Assembly (NCBI RefSeq): GCF_003939025.1
Contig: NZ_RQIH01000003.1
Span: 310,001 to 374,000 of the forward strand
Direction: 5' to 3'
Source of the DNA: Rhizobium sophoriradicis
GTDB lineage: Bacteria; Pseudomonadota; Alphaproteobacteria; Rhizobiales; Rhizobiaceae
DNA: 64,000 nucleotides
The notes under the pieces are model-generated. The model did not search any database. It was not told the DNA's origin and saw nothing but the letters and a program-made list of their open reading frames with translations. Shown one piece after another: positions 52,700 through 61,670 of the stretch; position 1 is the stretch's first letter, and every line of letters starts with the position of its first letter. The translations under genes were made by a program, and so were the position numbers.

Positions 52700-53500
52700 A
52701 TGCCGGCTATTGTGGACGGACTACGCGAGATGATGACAGAATCCACTTCCAGGGAGCCAGTCAGGCACGGCAGCGCCAGGATCTGCCGCGGCTGCTGGGA
52801 CCAGATGCACATGCCGATCCCCATCGGCGGCCCGCTCGCCTTGCCCTTCCGCGCCTTGGGCATCACTCGCAGCAAGATGAACCCCGATATCTGCACGATC
52901 TGCGAACGATCCTTCCAATATGTCAAAAAGCAGCGCCAGATCACCGTCGACGCCACCATCCTGTTTGCCGATATCCGAGGATATACGGATTTGTCGGAGC
53001 GCATCGAGGCGGTACAGCTGAGCGAGATCGTCAGCCTGTTCCAGGATCGCTGCGCCCAGGCGATCTGGGCACATGACGGCATCGTCAACAAGCAGATGGG
53101 CGACGGCCTGATGGCAATCTTCAATTTTCCCATTGTGAGGAAGGATCACGCCGGCGCCGCGATCCTGGCCGCCCAGGAGATCCAGCGAAACTGCACCGCG
53201 GCGCTGAATGGCTTGGCGCTCGAAGCCCTGCCCGGCCGCACCCTCGGCGTCGGCGTCGGCATCCATTCCGGCGAGGTGCAGATCGGCGAATTCTCCAGCT
53301 TCCGCAGCGATTTCACCGCCATCGGCGGCGTCGTCAATCAAGCCGCGAGGTTGGAATCCCAGGCCGCCGCCGGCGAGATCCTGATCTCGGCGGAAACGGC
53401 CGCGAAGGCCCCCGACCTCGCGGCAGGCGCCGAAACCCGCATGCTGGCCCTGAAGGGCATCGAGCAGCCGGTGCAGGCACGTGTACTTGTCAAGCACTGA
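52700..53500 (+). CDS. class III adenylate/guanylate cyclase with two N-terminal CxxC pairs
   Basis: 266 residues from ATG 52700 (AAGGAAG before it). The cyclase domain (about 90-260) is complete: metal Asp in ATILFADIRGYTDLSER, metal Asp in KQMGDGLMAIF, and the transition-state Asn and Arg in GVVNQAARLESQA. The N-terminus has CRGC (about residue 29) and CTIC (about residue 65), which could bind Zn or an Fe-S cluster and act as a redox or metal sensor. No membrane segment. The nucleotide made is probably cAMP, but Lys/Asp specificity residues were not verified. Confidence 0.88.
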   Translation: MPAIVDGLREMMTESTSREPVRHGSARICRGCWDQMHMPIPIGGPLALPFRALGITRSKMNPDICTICERSFQYVKKQRQITVDATILFADIRGYTDLSERIEAVQLSEIVSLFQDRCAQAIWAHDGIVNKQMGDGLMAIFNFPIVRKDHAGAAILAAQEIQRNCTAALNGLALEALPGRTLGVGVGIHSGEVQIGEFSSFRSDFTAIGGVVNQAARLESQAAAGEILISAETAAKAPDLAAGAETRMLALKGIEQPVQARVLVKH

Positions 53501-53661
53501 GCGACGGCGATTGCGGCCTGCTCAAAGCATCATCCCGCCGCCAACATGGCAGCCGCAGTTTCTCACGCTGTGATTGCGAAACATATTCGATTACCAGCCG
53601 GTTAATCCTCCGGAAACAAACATCGCTTATCTCTAAGCCGTTTTAACAGCTGGGGTTTCTC

Positions 53662-54114
53662 ATGGGCAGTTTTTCTCTGTTTCACTGGTTGATCATCGTG
53701 GTCCCGCTGAGTGTGGGGCTGTTCCTCGCCTTCAGAAAGCCGGCGGCCGGGCCGAACCGCTTCGGTGACCTGCCGCAGGCGATGGGTTTCGGCCAGGCGA
53801 TCAGCAGCTTTTTCAGGAAATATGTGGATTTCACCGGCAGAGCGAGCCGATCGGAATTCTGGTTTTCGACGCTCTTCGTCGTTCTCGTCGACATCGCTTT
53901 GTACCTTATCGAGCCAACCGGAGCATTGGCGGGAATTTGGTCGCTGGCGGTGTTCCTCCCGTCAATCGCCATGGCCACCCGCCGACTTCACGACATCAAC
54001 CGCAGCGGCTGGTTCCAGTTGGTTGCGCTGTTGGTTCCCATCGGAACGATTGTCGTCATCGCCTGGTATTGCAGAGCGCCGGCTGTGGCGGATTCCAGGG
54101 CGCACGCATTCTGA
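53662..54114 (+). CDS. DUF805 membrane protein
   Basis: 150 residues. A first helix at residues 7-24, then FRKYVDFTGRASRSEFWF, the hallmark of DUF805, followed by three more helices and ATRRLHDINRSGWFQL. Four membrane segments, inner membrane, function unknown. The ATG follows an AGCTGGGG site. The 250 bases after it (54115-54364) contain no recognisable gene. Confidence 0.88.
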   Translation: MGSFSLFHWLIIVVPLSVGLFLAFRKPAAGPNRFGDLPQAMGFGQAISSFFRKYVDFTGRASRSEFWFSTLFVVLVDIALYLIEPTGALAGIWSLAVFLPSIAMATRRLHDINRSGWFQLVALLVPIGTIVVIAWYCRAPAVADSRAHAF

Positions 54115-54364
54115 GGGGACCGTGGCGACCTTCGGCGGTTCTGGTTGCGCGGAACCCGATCGTCTGCACGAGGCAATGACGCTGTGGGAGGGAGGACGGT
54201 TCGCGGGTTTAGAGCTTGGCTTTGCTGTGCCGGCGCTGCTTGGCATCATTGCAGCAATGACGGGTGCAGCCGTGCCGCATGGCTGCATCCGCGGTCGCTT
54301 CTAATATCCAGGCATAGCCTAGCCGTAAAACAGCGCTTATCGCGATTAAACCTCGTCTCTTTCG

Positions 54365-54754
54365 TCATGTCTTCATGCCGGTCAACTCAGGAAACGAGTA
54401 GTAACGCAGCCGCTTGTCTTTGCAGCGATTGTCATTCGCCGTCGCGCCCAGGATCTGGCTGTCCGTGTAGGAGACACCGAGATAGGCCCAGTCTCCCCAG
54501 CTGCGCTTTGGCACCACGCGCACACAGTAAGCATAGATCTTCTTCTCGGGATCAAGCAGCACCACGCTTGAAATCCGGGCCCAAACCACTTCTCCCGCTT
54601 CGTGTCGATAACTTCTCTTGAACACGATGTTGATGAAGTTCTGCCGGACTTCGTTCGAGGGAGGCCGCTGGGAATCTGCAACGGATTGCGACACAGGGGC
54701 GTTGCAGCCGGCCAGCATCAGCAGGGCAGCGCAAGCAAGGACTTTTATTCTCAT
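54365..54754 (-). CDS. small lipoprotein of unknown function
   Basis: 129 residues with a clear lipobox (LLMLAGC, Cys near residue 17). The mature part contains Trp- and Tyr-rich strands (AGEVVWARISSVVLL; GDWAYLGVSYTDSQIL) and two more Cys, probably a disulfide. GGAG lies nine bases before the ATG. No named family recognised. Confidence 0.7.
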   Translation of the reverse strand: MRIKVLACAALLMLAGCNAPVSQSVADSQRPPSNEVRQNFINIVFKRSYRHEAGEVVWARISSVVLLDPEKKIYAYCVRVVPKRSWGDWAYLGVSYTDSQILGATANDNRCKDKRLRYYSFPELTGMKT

Positions 54755-54898
54755 TCAGGTGGATCTCCAAGAATCGCAGTAAAATAACCGCTGCGCATTC
54801 CTACAAACACAGCGGGAACAATATTTGCAATGCACGAAAATAAACATTATTTATTCTGAGCAGGTGACAGCATAACCGCGAGATGTGCGCCGCTCGGC

Positions 54899-55192
54899 TT
54901 ATACCGGAGGATTTGAACCGGAACTTGCGGTCCCATCCTCATCATCGACGATTGGTACCCCGGCCTCCAGCGCCGCAAGGATAAAAGCTTGCCGCACCGT
55001 TTCGGCCGGCATGCGGCCCGCTAGCCAGGCGCGGCAGAAATCGATCGCTCTCTGCTGATGCACGCCGCCATTGACCGGCCAGTCGGAGACCAGCGCATAA
55101 AGCGCGTCCTGCGGTGAGCGGAGAACCAGCCGTTCGCCGGTATCAAGATCGATCGAAATCGGTTTCTTCCAGAAGGCGGAATGGTCGTTAAT
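54899..55192 (-). CDS. DUF982 family protein with a non-standard (ATT) or lost start codon
   Basis: A minus-strand frame from the TAA at 54899-54901 up to a stop at 55226-55228 has no ATG, GTG or TTG near its beginning. Its translation is a good DUF982 protein: FWKKPISIDLDTGERLVL, SPQDALYALVSDWPVNGG, AIDFCRAWLAGRMPAETVRQ, AFILAALEAGVPIV. Homologues usually begin a few residues before the first Trp; here that place is ATT (55190-55192) in the context ATT-Asn-Asp-His-Ser, preceded by an AGGTG site nine bases upstream. Either ATT is used or an ATG mutated to ATT and the gene is dying. About 97 residues. Confidence 0.7.
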   Translation of the reverse strand: MNDHSAFWKKPISIDLDTGERLVLRSPQDALYALVSDWPVNGGVHQQRAIDFCRAWLAGRMPAETVRQAFILAALEAGVPIVDDEDGTASSGSNPPV

Positions 55193-55405
55193 GGCATTAG
55201 CACCTGCAGCTGAGTGGACAGCGAACTAACTGCGGAAGGCCGATCACGGTTCCACTGCAGGTCAGGTGGTATCAGTCTGCAGAAGGTGTGCCGGCGGGAT
55301 GGTTGCAAGGAGCACGGTTGCTAAGGCGCCGAAGCCTAAGGCCGGTCTTCGAAGGACAATGCGAGGGCGCCGGCATGACGGCGCCACCCTGCGCGCGCCT
55401 TGCCA

Positions 55406-55747
55406 TCAACCTGGCAGCTTGCAGCCTTTGCTCATGCCGGCGGATTGCATGGCTGAAACCTTGCCTTTCGATGCAGCAATTTCGCCTTCCTTGTCTCCTC
55501 CGGCAACGCTGCCGATCGGGACGCCGACGAGAAAGACGCCGAAAGCATCGCCGTTCGCCGCGCTGATCTGCTGCTTCGACAAGTCGTCCAGCTTGCCCCG
55601 CTCCTTCTTGAGTTCGGCAGCAAGAGCTTCGCAGCTGAGGTTCGTATAAGCCGCCATTGGAATATCGACCTGCACGATGGCGTCAGGACGTTTGGCGCAG
55701 CCGGCAAGTGTCGCCGTCGCCACGAATGCGATAATGATCTTTTTCAT
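55406..55747 (-). CDS. small lipoprotein of unknown function
   Basis: 113 residues with lipobox TATLAGC (Cys near residue 17) after a short basic signal. The mature part is LSCEALAAELKKERGKLDDL (a probable helix) followed by a glycine-rich hydrophobic stretch (GVFLVGVPIGSVAGG). GGGGA lies six bases before the ATG. Similar proteins are common in rhizobia; no function known. Confidence 0.72.
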   Translation of the reverse strand: MKKIIIAFVATATLAGCAKRPDAIVQVDIPMAAYTNLSCEALAAELKKERGKLDDLSKQQISAANGDAFGVFLVGVPIGSVAGGDKEGEIAASKGKVSAMQSAGMSKGCKLPG

Positions 55748-55971
55748 GAATGGTCCCCTATTCCCGCAGCAGCTGTAACATCACCGCTCGCAATGCGGGA
55801 GGTGGCCTACTCTTCAACCACAGACTTTTTAATCACCCGCGCAAACCTTAAACGCAGGCGCTTCACCAACATTCCGCGCCAACATTATCCACCATCCCGA
55901 ACGATTCATTCGTTTCCCTTTTGTACCCTTTCCCTCTTCCCTTTCGCGCTGACTCTCTCCATATTCCCGCC

Positions 55972-58900
55972 ATGGCCAAATCTCCGAAGAAATCCCCCGC
56001 CCCGAATGGCTTCGAGGAAGCTCCGCAATCGTCCTTTGAAGGCGCCCCGCTCTCCGGTTCCGTTGCCGATTGGGTGAAGCAGCTCGAGGCAGATGCGGAA
56101 GCATCGGGCGTCGAGAGCCAGCGTGATATCGCCTCCAAGGCCGGCAAGCATCGCAAGGCCGTGGAAAACCAGGCGCGCAAGCATTCGGAAGCCGTCAGCG
56201 TCAACAAGAAGGCGACGGTGGGCAAGACCGCACGCGGCGTTTCCATCGGCGGTTCCAGCGATCCGAAGACCCGCGCCGCCGCCGGCCTCAACCCGGTCGC
56301 CGGCCTCGATATCTCGCTGGAGGATGCCGGCAATATCGCGCCCGGCGGCGTCACCGCCACGGTCGAGGCGCTGTCGAAGCTGATCGAGAGCGGCAATCCG
56401 CTGCACAAGAACGGCAAGATCTGGACGCCGCACCGCCCTGCCCGCCCCGACAAGTCCGAAGGCGGCATCCGCATCCTGATGAAGTCGGATTATGAGCCGG
56501 CCGGCGACCAGCCGACCGCCATCCGCGATCTCGTCGAGGGCTTGGAGAATGGCGACCGCAGCCAGGTGCTGCTCGGCGTCACCGGCTCCGGCAAGACCTT
56601 CACCATGGCCAAGGTGATCGAGGCGACGCAGCGCCCGGCGGTCATCCTGGCGCCGAACAAGACGCTGGCCGCCCAGCTCTATTCCGAATTCAAGAACTTC
56701 TTCCCCGACAATGCGGTGGAATATTTCGTTTCCTACTATGATTATTACCAGCCGGAAGCCTATGTGCCGCGCTCCGACACCTATATCGAGAAGGAAAGCT
56801 CGATCAACGAGCAGATCGACCGCATGCGCCACTCGGCGACGCGCTCGCTGCTCGAACGCGACGACTGCATCATCGTCGCCTCGGTCTCCTGCATCTACGG
56901 TATCGGCTCGGTCGAGACATATACGGCGATGACCTTCCAGATGTCGGTCGGCGACCGGCTGGACCAGCGCCAGCTGCTAGCCGACCTCGTCGCCCAGCAA
57001 TACAAGCGCCGGGACATGGATTTCACGCGTGGCTCCTTCCGGGTGCGCGGCGATACGATCGAGCTCTTCCCCGCCCACTTGGAGGATGCCGCCTGGCGCA
57101 TCTCGATGTTCGGCGACGAGATCGACGCCATCACCGAGTTCGATCCGCTGACCGGCCAGAAAGTCGGCGACCTGAAATCGGTGAAGATCTACGCCAATTC
57201 GCACTATGTCACGCCGCGCCCGACGTTGAACGGCGCCATCAAGTCGATCAAGGAGGAGCTTCGGCTTCGTCTCGCCGAGCTGGAAAAGGCCGGCCGCCTG
57301 CTGGAAGCCCAGCGCCTGGAGCAGCGCACTCGCTACGATATCGAGATGCTCGAAGCCACCGGCTCCTGCCAGGGCATCGAGAACTATTCGCGTTATCTCA
57401 CCGGCCGCGACCCCGGCGACCCGCCGCCGACGCTGTTCGAATACATTCCCGACAATGCCCTCGTCTTCATCGACGAAAGCCATGTCACCGTGCCGCAGAT
57501 CGGCGGCATGTATCGCGGCGACTTCCGCCGCAAGGCGACGCTGGCCGAATACGGCTTCCGCCTGCCCTCCTGCATGGACAACCGGCCGCTGCGCTTCGAG
57601 GAATGGGACGCCATGCGCCCCGACACCATCGCCGTCTCCGCAACGCCGGGCAGCTGGGAGATGGAACAGTCCGGCGGCGTCTTCGCCGAACAGGTGATCC
57701 GCCCGACAGGCCTGATCGACCCGCCCGTCGAGGTTCGCTCGGCCCGCACCCAGGTCGACGACGTGCTCGGCGAGATCCGCGAGACCGCCGCCAAGGGCTA
57801 CCGCACGCTGTGCACCGTGTTGACCAAGCGCATGGCCGAGGACCTGACCGAATATCTGCATGAACAGGGCGTGCGCGTGCGCTACATGCACTCCGATATC
57901 GATACGCTGGAGCGTATCGAGATCATCCGCGATCTGCGCCTCGGCGCCTTCGACGTACTCGTCGGCATCAACCTCTTGCGCGAGGGCCTCGACATTCCCG
58001 AATGCGGCTTCGTCGCCATCCTCGACGCCGACAAGGAAGGTTTTCTGCGCTCGGAGACCTCACTGATCCAGACCATTGGCCGCGCCGCGCGTAACGTCGA
58101 CGGCAAGGTCATCCTCTACGCCGACCAAGTCACCGGCTCGATGCAGCGCGCCATGGACGAGACCGCCCGCCGCCGCGAAAAGCAGATGGCCTATAACCTC
58201 GAAAACGGCATCACGCCGGAATCGGTCAAGGCTAAGATTTCCGACATCCTCGATAGCGTCTACGAACGCGACCACGTCCGCGCCGATATCTCCGGCGTCT
58301 CCGGCAAAGGCTTCGCCGACGGCGGCAACCTCGTCGGCAACAACCTGCAGGCCCATCTCAACGCGCTCGAAAAAAGCATGCGCGACGCCGCCGCCGACCT
58401 CGACTTCGAAAAAGCCGCCCGCCTCCGCGACGAAATCAAACGCCTCAAGGCCGCCGAGCTGGCGGTCATGGACGACCCGATGGCACGCGAAGAATCGAAG
58501 GCAATGGAAGGAAAGGCCCGCGGCAAGTCCCCTTCTCCCCAACGGGGGTCCGGAGGACGGGTCGAGACAAGCGGCTCGACCCCGGTCGGTGCCCGCAGGG
58601 CGGATGAGGGGGCCACACCCTCCTACTTCTCGCGCCCCTCCCTCGACGACATGGGCCCGGGCACCGACACGACCACGCCCCTATTCCGCAAACCCGACCT
58701 CGACGAAATGGGCCGCGACCCGACCACCCCCGCCGGCAAGAGCCTCTTCCGCAAGAACGACCTCGACGAGATGACGGTCGGCCGCACGGAGAAGCCGGTG
58801 ATCGGTCGGGTGCCGGAAAAGCCGGATGCATCAAAGAGCACGAAGCACTTTTCGCCGCTGCTGGAAGGACAGCCGGAGCGCGATGACGGCGTACGGCCTG

Positions 58901-58998
58901 TAGTGCGAGGGCGCGTCGGCGCCGGGAGCTATGAGGAGCCGGGCGAGCAGAAGCGCAAGGGGCGGACGAAGGGGAAGACCGGGCGGCCGGGGCGGTGA
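55972..58998 (+). CDS. uvrB: UvrB, excinuclease ABC subunit B, with long N- and C-terminal extensions
   Basis: 1008 residues from ATG 55972; UvrB is normally about 670. A 170-residue basic/Ala-rich extension precedes the core, which has Walker [10 protein letters not shown] (about 202-210), the beta-hairpin [29 protein letters not shown], and [17 protein letters not shown] motif near residues 800-840 ([20 protein letters not shown]) binds UvrC. After that lies an in-frame palindromic repeat (see 58527-58616) and a tail with three LFRKxDLDEMG-like repeats. It acts in nucleotide excision repair with UvrA and UvrC. Confidence 0.95.
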   Translation: MAKSPKKSPAPNGFEEAPQSSFEGAPLSGSVADWVKQLEADAEASGVESQRDIASKAGKHRKAVENQARKHSEAVSVNKKATVGKTARGVSIGGSSDPKTRAAAGLNPVAGLDISLEDAGNIAPGGVTATVEALSKLIESGNPLHKNGKIWTPHRPARPDKSEGGIRILMKSDYEPAGDQPTAIRDLVEGLENGDRSQVLLGVTGSGKTFTMAKVIEATQRPAVILAPNKTLAAQLYSEFKNFFPDNAVEYFVSYYDYYQPEAYVPRSDTYIEKESSINEQIDRMRHSATRSLLERDDCIIVASVSCIYGIGSVETYTAMTFQMSVGDRLDQRQLLADLVAQQYKRRDMDFTRGSFRVRGDTIELFPAHLEDAAWRISMFGDEIDAITEFDPLTGQKVGDLKSVKIYANSHYVTPRPTLNGAIKSIKEELRLRLAELEKAGRLLEAQRLEQRTRYDIEMLEATGSCQGIENYSRYLTGRDPGDPPPTLFEYIPDNALVFIDESHVTVPQIGGMYRGDFRRKATLAEYGFRLPSCMDNRPLRFEEWDAMRPDTIAVSATPGSWEMEQSGGVFAEQVIRPTGLIDPPVEVRSARTQVDDVLGEIRETAAKGYRTLCTVLTKRMAEDLTEYLHEQGVRVRYMHSDIDTLERIEIIRDLRLGAFDVLVGINLLREGLDIPECGFVAILDADKEGFLRSETSLIQTIGRAARNVDGKVILYADQVTGSMQRAMDETARRREKQMAYNLENGITPESVKAKISDILDSVYERDHVRADISGVSGKGFADGGNLVGNNLQAHLNALEKSMRDAAADLDFEKAARLRDEIKRLKAAELAVMDDPMAREESKAMEGKARGKSPSPQRGSGGRVETSGSTPVGARRADEGATPSYFSRPSLDDMGPGTDTTTPLFRKPDLDEMGRDPTTPAGKSLFRKNDLDEMTVGRTEKPVIGRVPEKPDASKSTKHFSPLLEGQPERDDGVRPVVRGRVGAGSYEEPGEQKRKGRTKGKTGRPGR
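58527..58616. repeat. palindromic repeat element inserted in frame in uvrB
   Basis: CCCCTTCTCCCC (58529-58540) and GCGGATGAGGGGGCC (58600-58614) are the reverse-complement building blocks of the intergenic element at 16956-17089. The segment encodes about 30 residues (852-882, [18 protein letters not shown] and on) that read unlike the Asp/Lys-rich tail on either side. The length of the element keeps the frame. Confidence 0.8.
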
Positions 58999-59050
58999 AC
59001 TTCAATGCTCCTGAAAGACCGGCAGCGCCTCCCTCGGTCGCCGCCCCACT

Positions 59051-59195
59051 CTCCTCCGTCATTCCTGTGCTTGTCACAGGAATCCAGTGCGCCCAAGTCC
59101 TTGGGCGCGGGAGACTCCCTTTTTAGTAAGAGAGTCATTCACGGCGCGGACGCGCCGTGGCTGGATTCCTGTGACAAGCACAGGAATGACGGAGG
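59051..59195. repeat. complete palindromic repeat with 35-base arms
   Basis: Arms 59051-59085 and 59161-59195 are perfect 35-base reverse complements (TCCTCCGTCATTCCTGTGCT and on). The interior has GCGCCCAAGTCCTTGGGCGC (59088-59107) and an ACGGCGCGGACGCGCCGT hairpin (about 59140-59157), the same modules as at 46866-46980 but in reverse order. It occupies nearly half of the 325-base gap between uvrB and the next gene, which holds no gene. Confidence 0.92.
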
Positions 59196-59323
59196 ATAGC
59201 GGGGCCGGCCTCGTGTCAAGGCACAGAGGAATTTGCCCCGCCGCAGCGATGAAACCTATTGCGAAGTGACCGCAATCGGCAGAAAAACCTAGCAAGCGCC
59301 GCCACAGACAATCCGGTCCCACC

Positions 59324-59710
59324 ATGCCCGACCTGCGCATCGACCCCTTCCCCTCGTCCGCCGAACTCACCACACTCTGGTCCGCCGCCTGGAACACTGC
59401 CACCGCGCCTGACTTCTCACGCATCCTGCCCCGCAGCCTCGCCCATATCGGCGCCTATCACGACAACAGGCTCGTCGGCTTCGTCAATATCGCCTGGGAT
59501 GGCGGCATTCATGCCTTCCTTCTCGATACCTGCGTTCACCCCGACATGCGCCGGCAAGGCATCGCCACGCAGCTGGTCAGGGAAGCCACGCGGATTGCCC
59601 GCGAGCGCGGCGCCGAATGGCTGCATGTCGATTTCGAGCCGCATCTGACTTCCTTCTATCGCGCCTGCGGTTTCCGGCCAACCGAAGCCGGCCTCATCAA
59701 GCTGGCCTAG
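59324..59710 (+). CDS. GNAT family acetyltransferase
   Basis: 128 residues. Acetyl-CoA binding motif A is clear: LLDTCVHPDMRRQGIATQLV (R/Q-x-x-G-x-A). Other GNAT elements are GFVNIAWDG and the terminal YRACGFRP. Substrate unknown. It ends eight bases before the convergent gene at 59719. Confidence 0.9.
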   Translation: MPDLRIDPFPSSAELTTLWSAAWNTATAPDFSRILPRSLAHIGAYHDNRLVGFVNIAWDGGIHAFLLDTCVHPDMRRQGIATQLVREATRIARERGAEWLHVDFEPHLTSFYRACGFRPTEAGLIKLA

Positions 59711-59718
59711 CCTCCTGC

Positions 59719-60420
59719 TCACCGAAAACCCATCCTCTCCTCGCCCTTCGCCAGCGCAAAATAAATCCGCTCTACTCGACAGGCCGCACTCCTCGCGCTC
59801 GCTTCATACCCCGCCGCCGGCCAGCCGCGCCGGGGGCTTCCGTCGGCCGCGATCAGCCAATACCAGCGCTCACTTGAATCCATCAGGTCGATCTTGAAGA
59901 TCCGTCCCATGCAGGCATTGCCGTCAAAGCCGATGAAATCGTCACCGGGCTTTTCCTTCCAGGCGTGGCGCCATTGGCCCTTCGGCTTCTCGCCGCTGGT
60001 GATCAACTCCCAGCTCTTCCAGCCGTTAAAGTCCGATTGCGCGGTCAGGGAGCCGTCATAGGGCCTATGGTCGATTTGCAGGCAGCCTTCCAGAAACTCC
60101 GCCACAGAATGACAGAGGGTTGTCCACGCCTCGTCACTGTGCCGGGTCAGCTTGAAGGCAAGCTCGTCGGAGACATTCCTCAAGGCCGCGGCGATGGCGG
60201 AGGCGACGCCTTCCTTGCTTGCCGCTTCGCCGCCGCGCAGGCTGATGCAGAGATAGGTGCAGAGAAATTCCGCCGTATCCCGCGCGATCGGTTCGATGAC
60301 ATGCAGGTTGCGGCGCTTGCCGATTTGATAGCCGCCGAAATCCCGAATGCGGCGCTGAGACTGTCTGCGAAGGGCATTGTTGAGGAACGACCGCAGGAGC
60401 GTTCCGATGTCGTCTTGCAT
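59719..60420 (-). CDS. conserved protein of unknown function
   Basis: 233 residues from ATG 60420 with an AGGAGAGG site. Residues 1-110 are helical (MQDDIGTLLRSFLNNALRRQ; LCTYLCISLRGGEAASKEGV); residues 110-233 contain Trp-rich strands (FNGWKSWELI; GQWRHAWKEK; RWYWLIAADG). No signal peptide. I do not recognise a family. The frame extends to 60513 without a better start. Confidence 0.65.
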   Translation of the reverse strand: MQDDIGTLLRSFLNNALRRQSQRRIRDFGGYQIGKRRNLHVIEPIARDTAEFLCTYLCISLRGGEAASKEGVASAIAAALRNVSDELAFKLTRHSDEAWTTLCHSVAEFLEGCLQIDHRPYDGSLTAQSDFNGWKSWELITSGEKPKGQWRHAWKEKPGDDFIGFDGNACMGRIFKIDLMDSSERWYWLIAADGSPRRGWPAAGYEASARSAACRVERIYFALAKGEERMGFR

Positions 60421-60539
60421 GCGTTGTCCTCTCCTCGTGAGGATGTGTTTGCCGCATGGTTTCGTGAATGGCTCCCGCCCGAGCCGGTGACATCGGAGCA
60501 ATTCCGGACGCAAGACCGCCGCGGCTTGCCGGAAGTACC

Positions 60540-61262
60540 CTAGATCAGCGTCGGCTCGGAATCGTCCTCGACCTCTTCAATGAGGTCGGGCCTGTCGTTC
60601 TTCGGCGAACCGACATCCCGGCCGATCTTCCACATCACCATCAGTTCCGCCGGGAAAGGCTTCATGAGATCGTAAGGATCCGGCTCGGGGGACAGCCACC
60701 GCTCGTAGTCCTCGCGATGCAGGATGACAGGCATGCGATCGTGAATCTCCGCCATCATCTCGTTCGGCGCGCAGGTGACGATGGCGAAGTTGCGGATGGA
60801 TACGCCCTCTTCGTCCTTCCAGGTCTCCCAGATGCCGGCGAGCGCGAAGGCCGAGCCGTCCTTCATGGCGATGGCATAGGGCTGTTTGTTCCTGCCGGTG
60901 CCGTGAATGTCCTTCCATTCGAAGAAGCCGTTGATCGGCACCAGGCAGCGGCGCGAGCGGTATGCAGCACGCGACATACCGTTGGAGCTGATGCCTTCGC
61001 AGCGAATATTGGCCGGCGGCGGGCGGCCGCCGGGCTTGGCCCAGGCGGGCATCAGGCCCCAGCGCGCCACCACGAACATAGGACCTGACGTATCGGGTTC
61101 GCGCACAATGTCCCGGATGATAATAGGATAATCCTGCGACGGCGCGCCGTTCCAACGGGGAAAGCGATTCCCAAGCCCATCGATATCTCCGCCCTTCACA
61201 GCAAAGGGAAAATTGCTGATCAGTTCTTCAAGCGATGTCTTGACGAAAATGCGTCCGCACAT
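60540..61262 (-). CDS. SRAP (HMCES/YedK-like) DNA-protein crosslink protein
   Basis: 240 residues starting MCGR, where Cys2 is the catalytic residue that forms a thiazolidine link with abasic sites in single-stranded DNA. Other SRAP motifs are PANIRCEGIS (NxRxE), CLVPINGFFEW and EIHDRMPVIL (the His of the active site). It protects abasic sites during replication stress. GAGGGA lies just before the ATG. It lies about 1.5 kb from uvrB, so two DNA-repair genes share this region. Confidence 0.93.
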   Translation of the reverse strand: MCGRIFVKTSLEELISNFPFAVKGGDIDGLGNRFPRWNGAPSQDYPIIIRDIVREPDTSGPMFVVARWGLMPAWAKPGGRPPPANIRCEGISSNGMSRAAYRSRRCLVPINGFFEWKDIHGTGRNKQPYAIAMKDGSAFALAGIWETWKDEEGVSIRNFAIVTCAPNEMMAEIHDRMPVILHREDYERWLSPEPDPYDLMKPFPAELMVMWKIGRDVGSPKNDRPDLIEEVEDDSEPTLI

Positions 61263-61670
61263 GCTCCCTCGCTGCCGTTAGAATATTGGATGTTCTGATT
61301 ATGTTCCGGAACCCCGTCCGGTCAACAAAGCTTCAGTTGTGCACTTGCCGGAATGCCCGGCAGGCCGATTGCCGGTCTTATTGAACCGCTATGCTGACAC
61401 CTAGAGCGCGAATTATATAAGTCACGAAGGAGTATAAATTAAAAGACTAAAATACGACTTTTGGTTTGCAAATTCAAAGTTAACCTCCAGTATTTCAGCC
61501 TTGGTTTTTCGTTAAAAAACCAAGAAAAAATCACAATTTTTCATTGAAAACATCATTAATGATTGGCATAGATCCCCGTGGGGTTGTCCTGCGCCGAACC
61601 AGTTAACGAGTTTTTCCGCGGATTTCTGAGTTTTCGAAGTACAACGCATCTACTGGGGGTAATTTTAGAT
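61263..61670. promoter_or_regulatory. AT-rich control region of the RTX gene
   Basis: 408 bases, much richer in A+T than the rest of the window, with no gene. CTTGGTTTTT (61500-61509) and AAAAACCAAG (61515-61524) form a 10-base hairpin. A possible -10-like TATATAA lies near 61413 and GGGGGT near 61655 is the likely ribosome site. AT-rich leaders of this kind are typical targets of MucR/Ros-type regulators in rhizobia; no specific site was identified. Confidence 0.5.
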
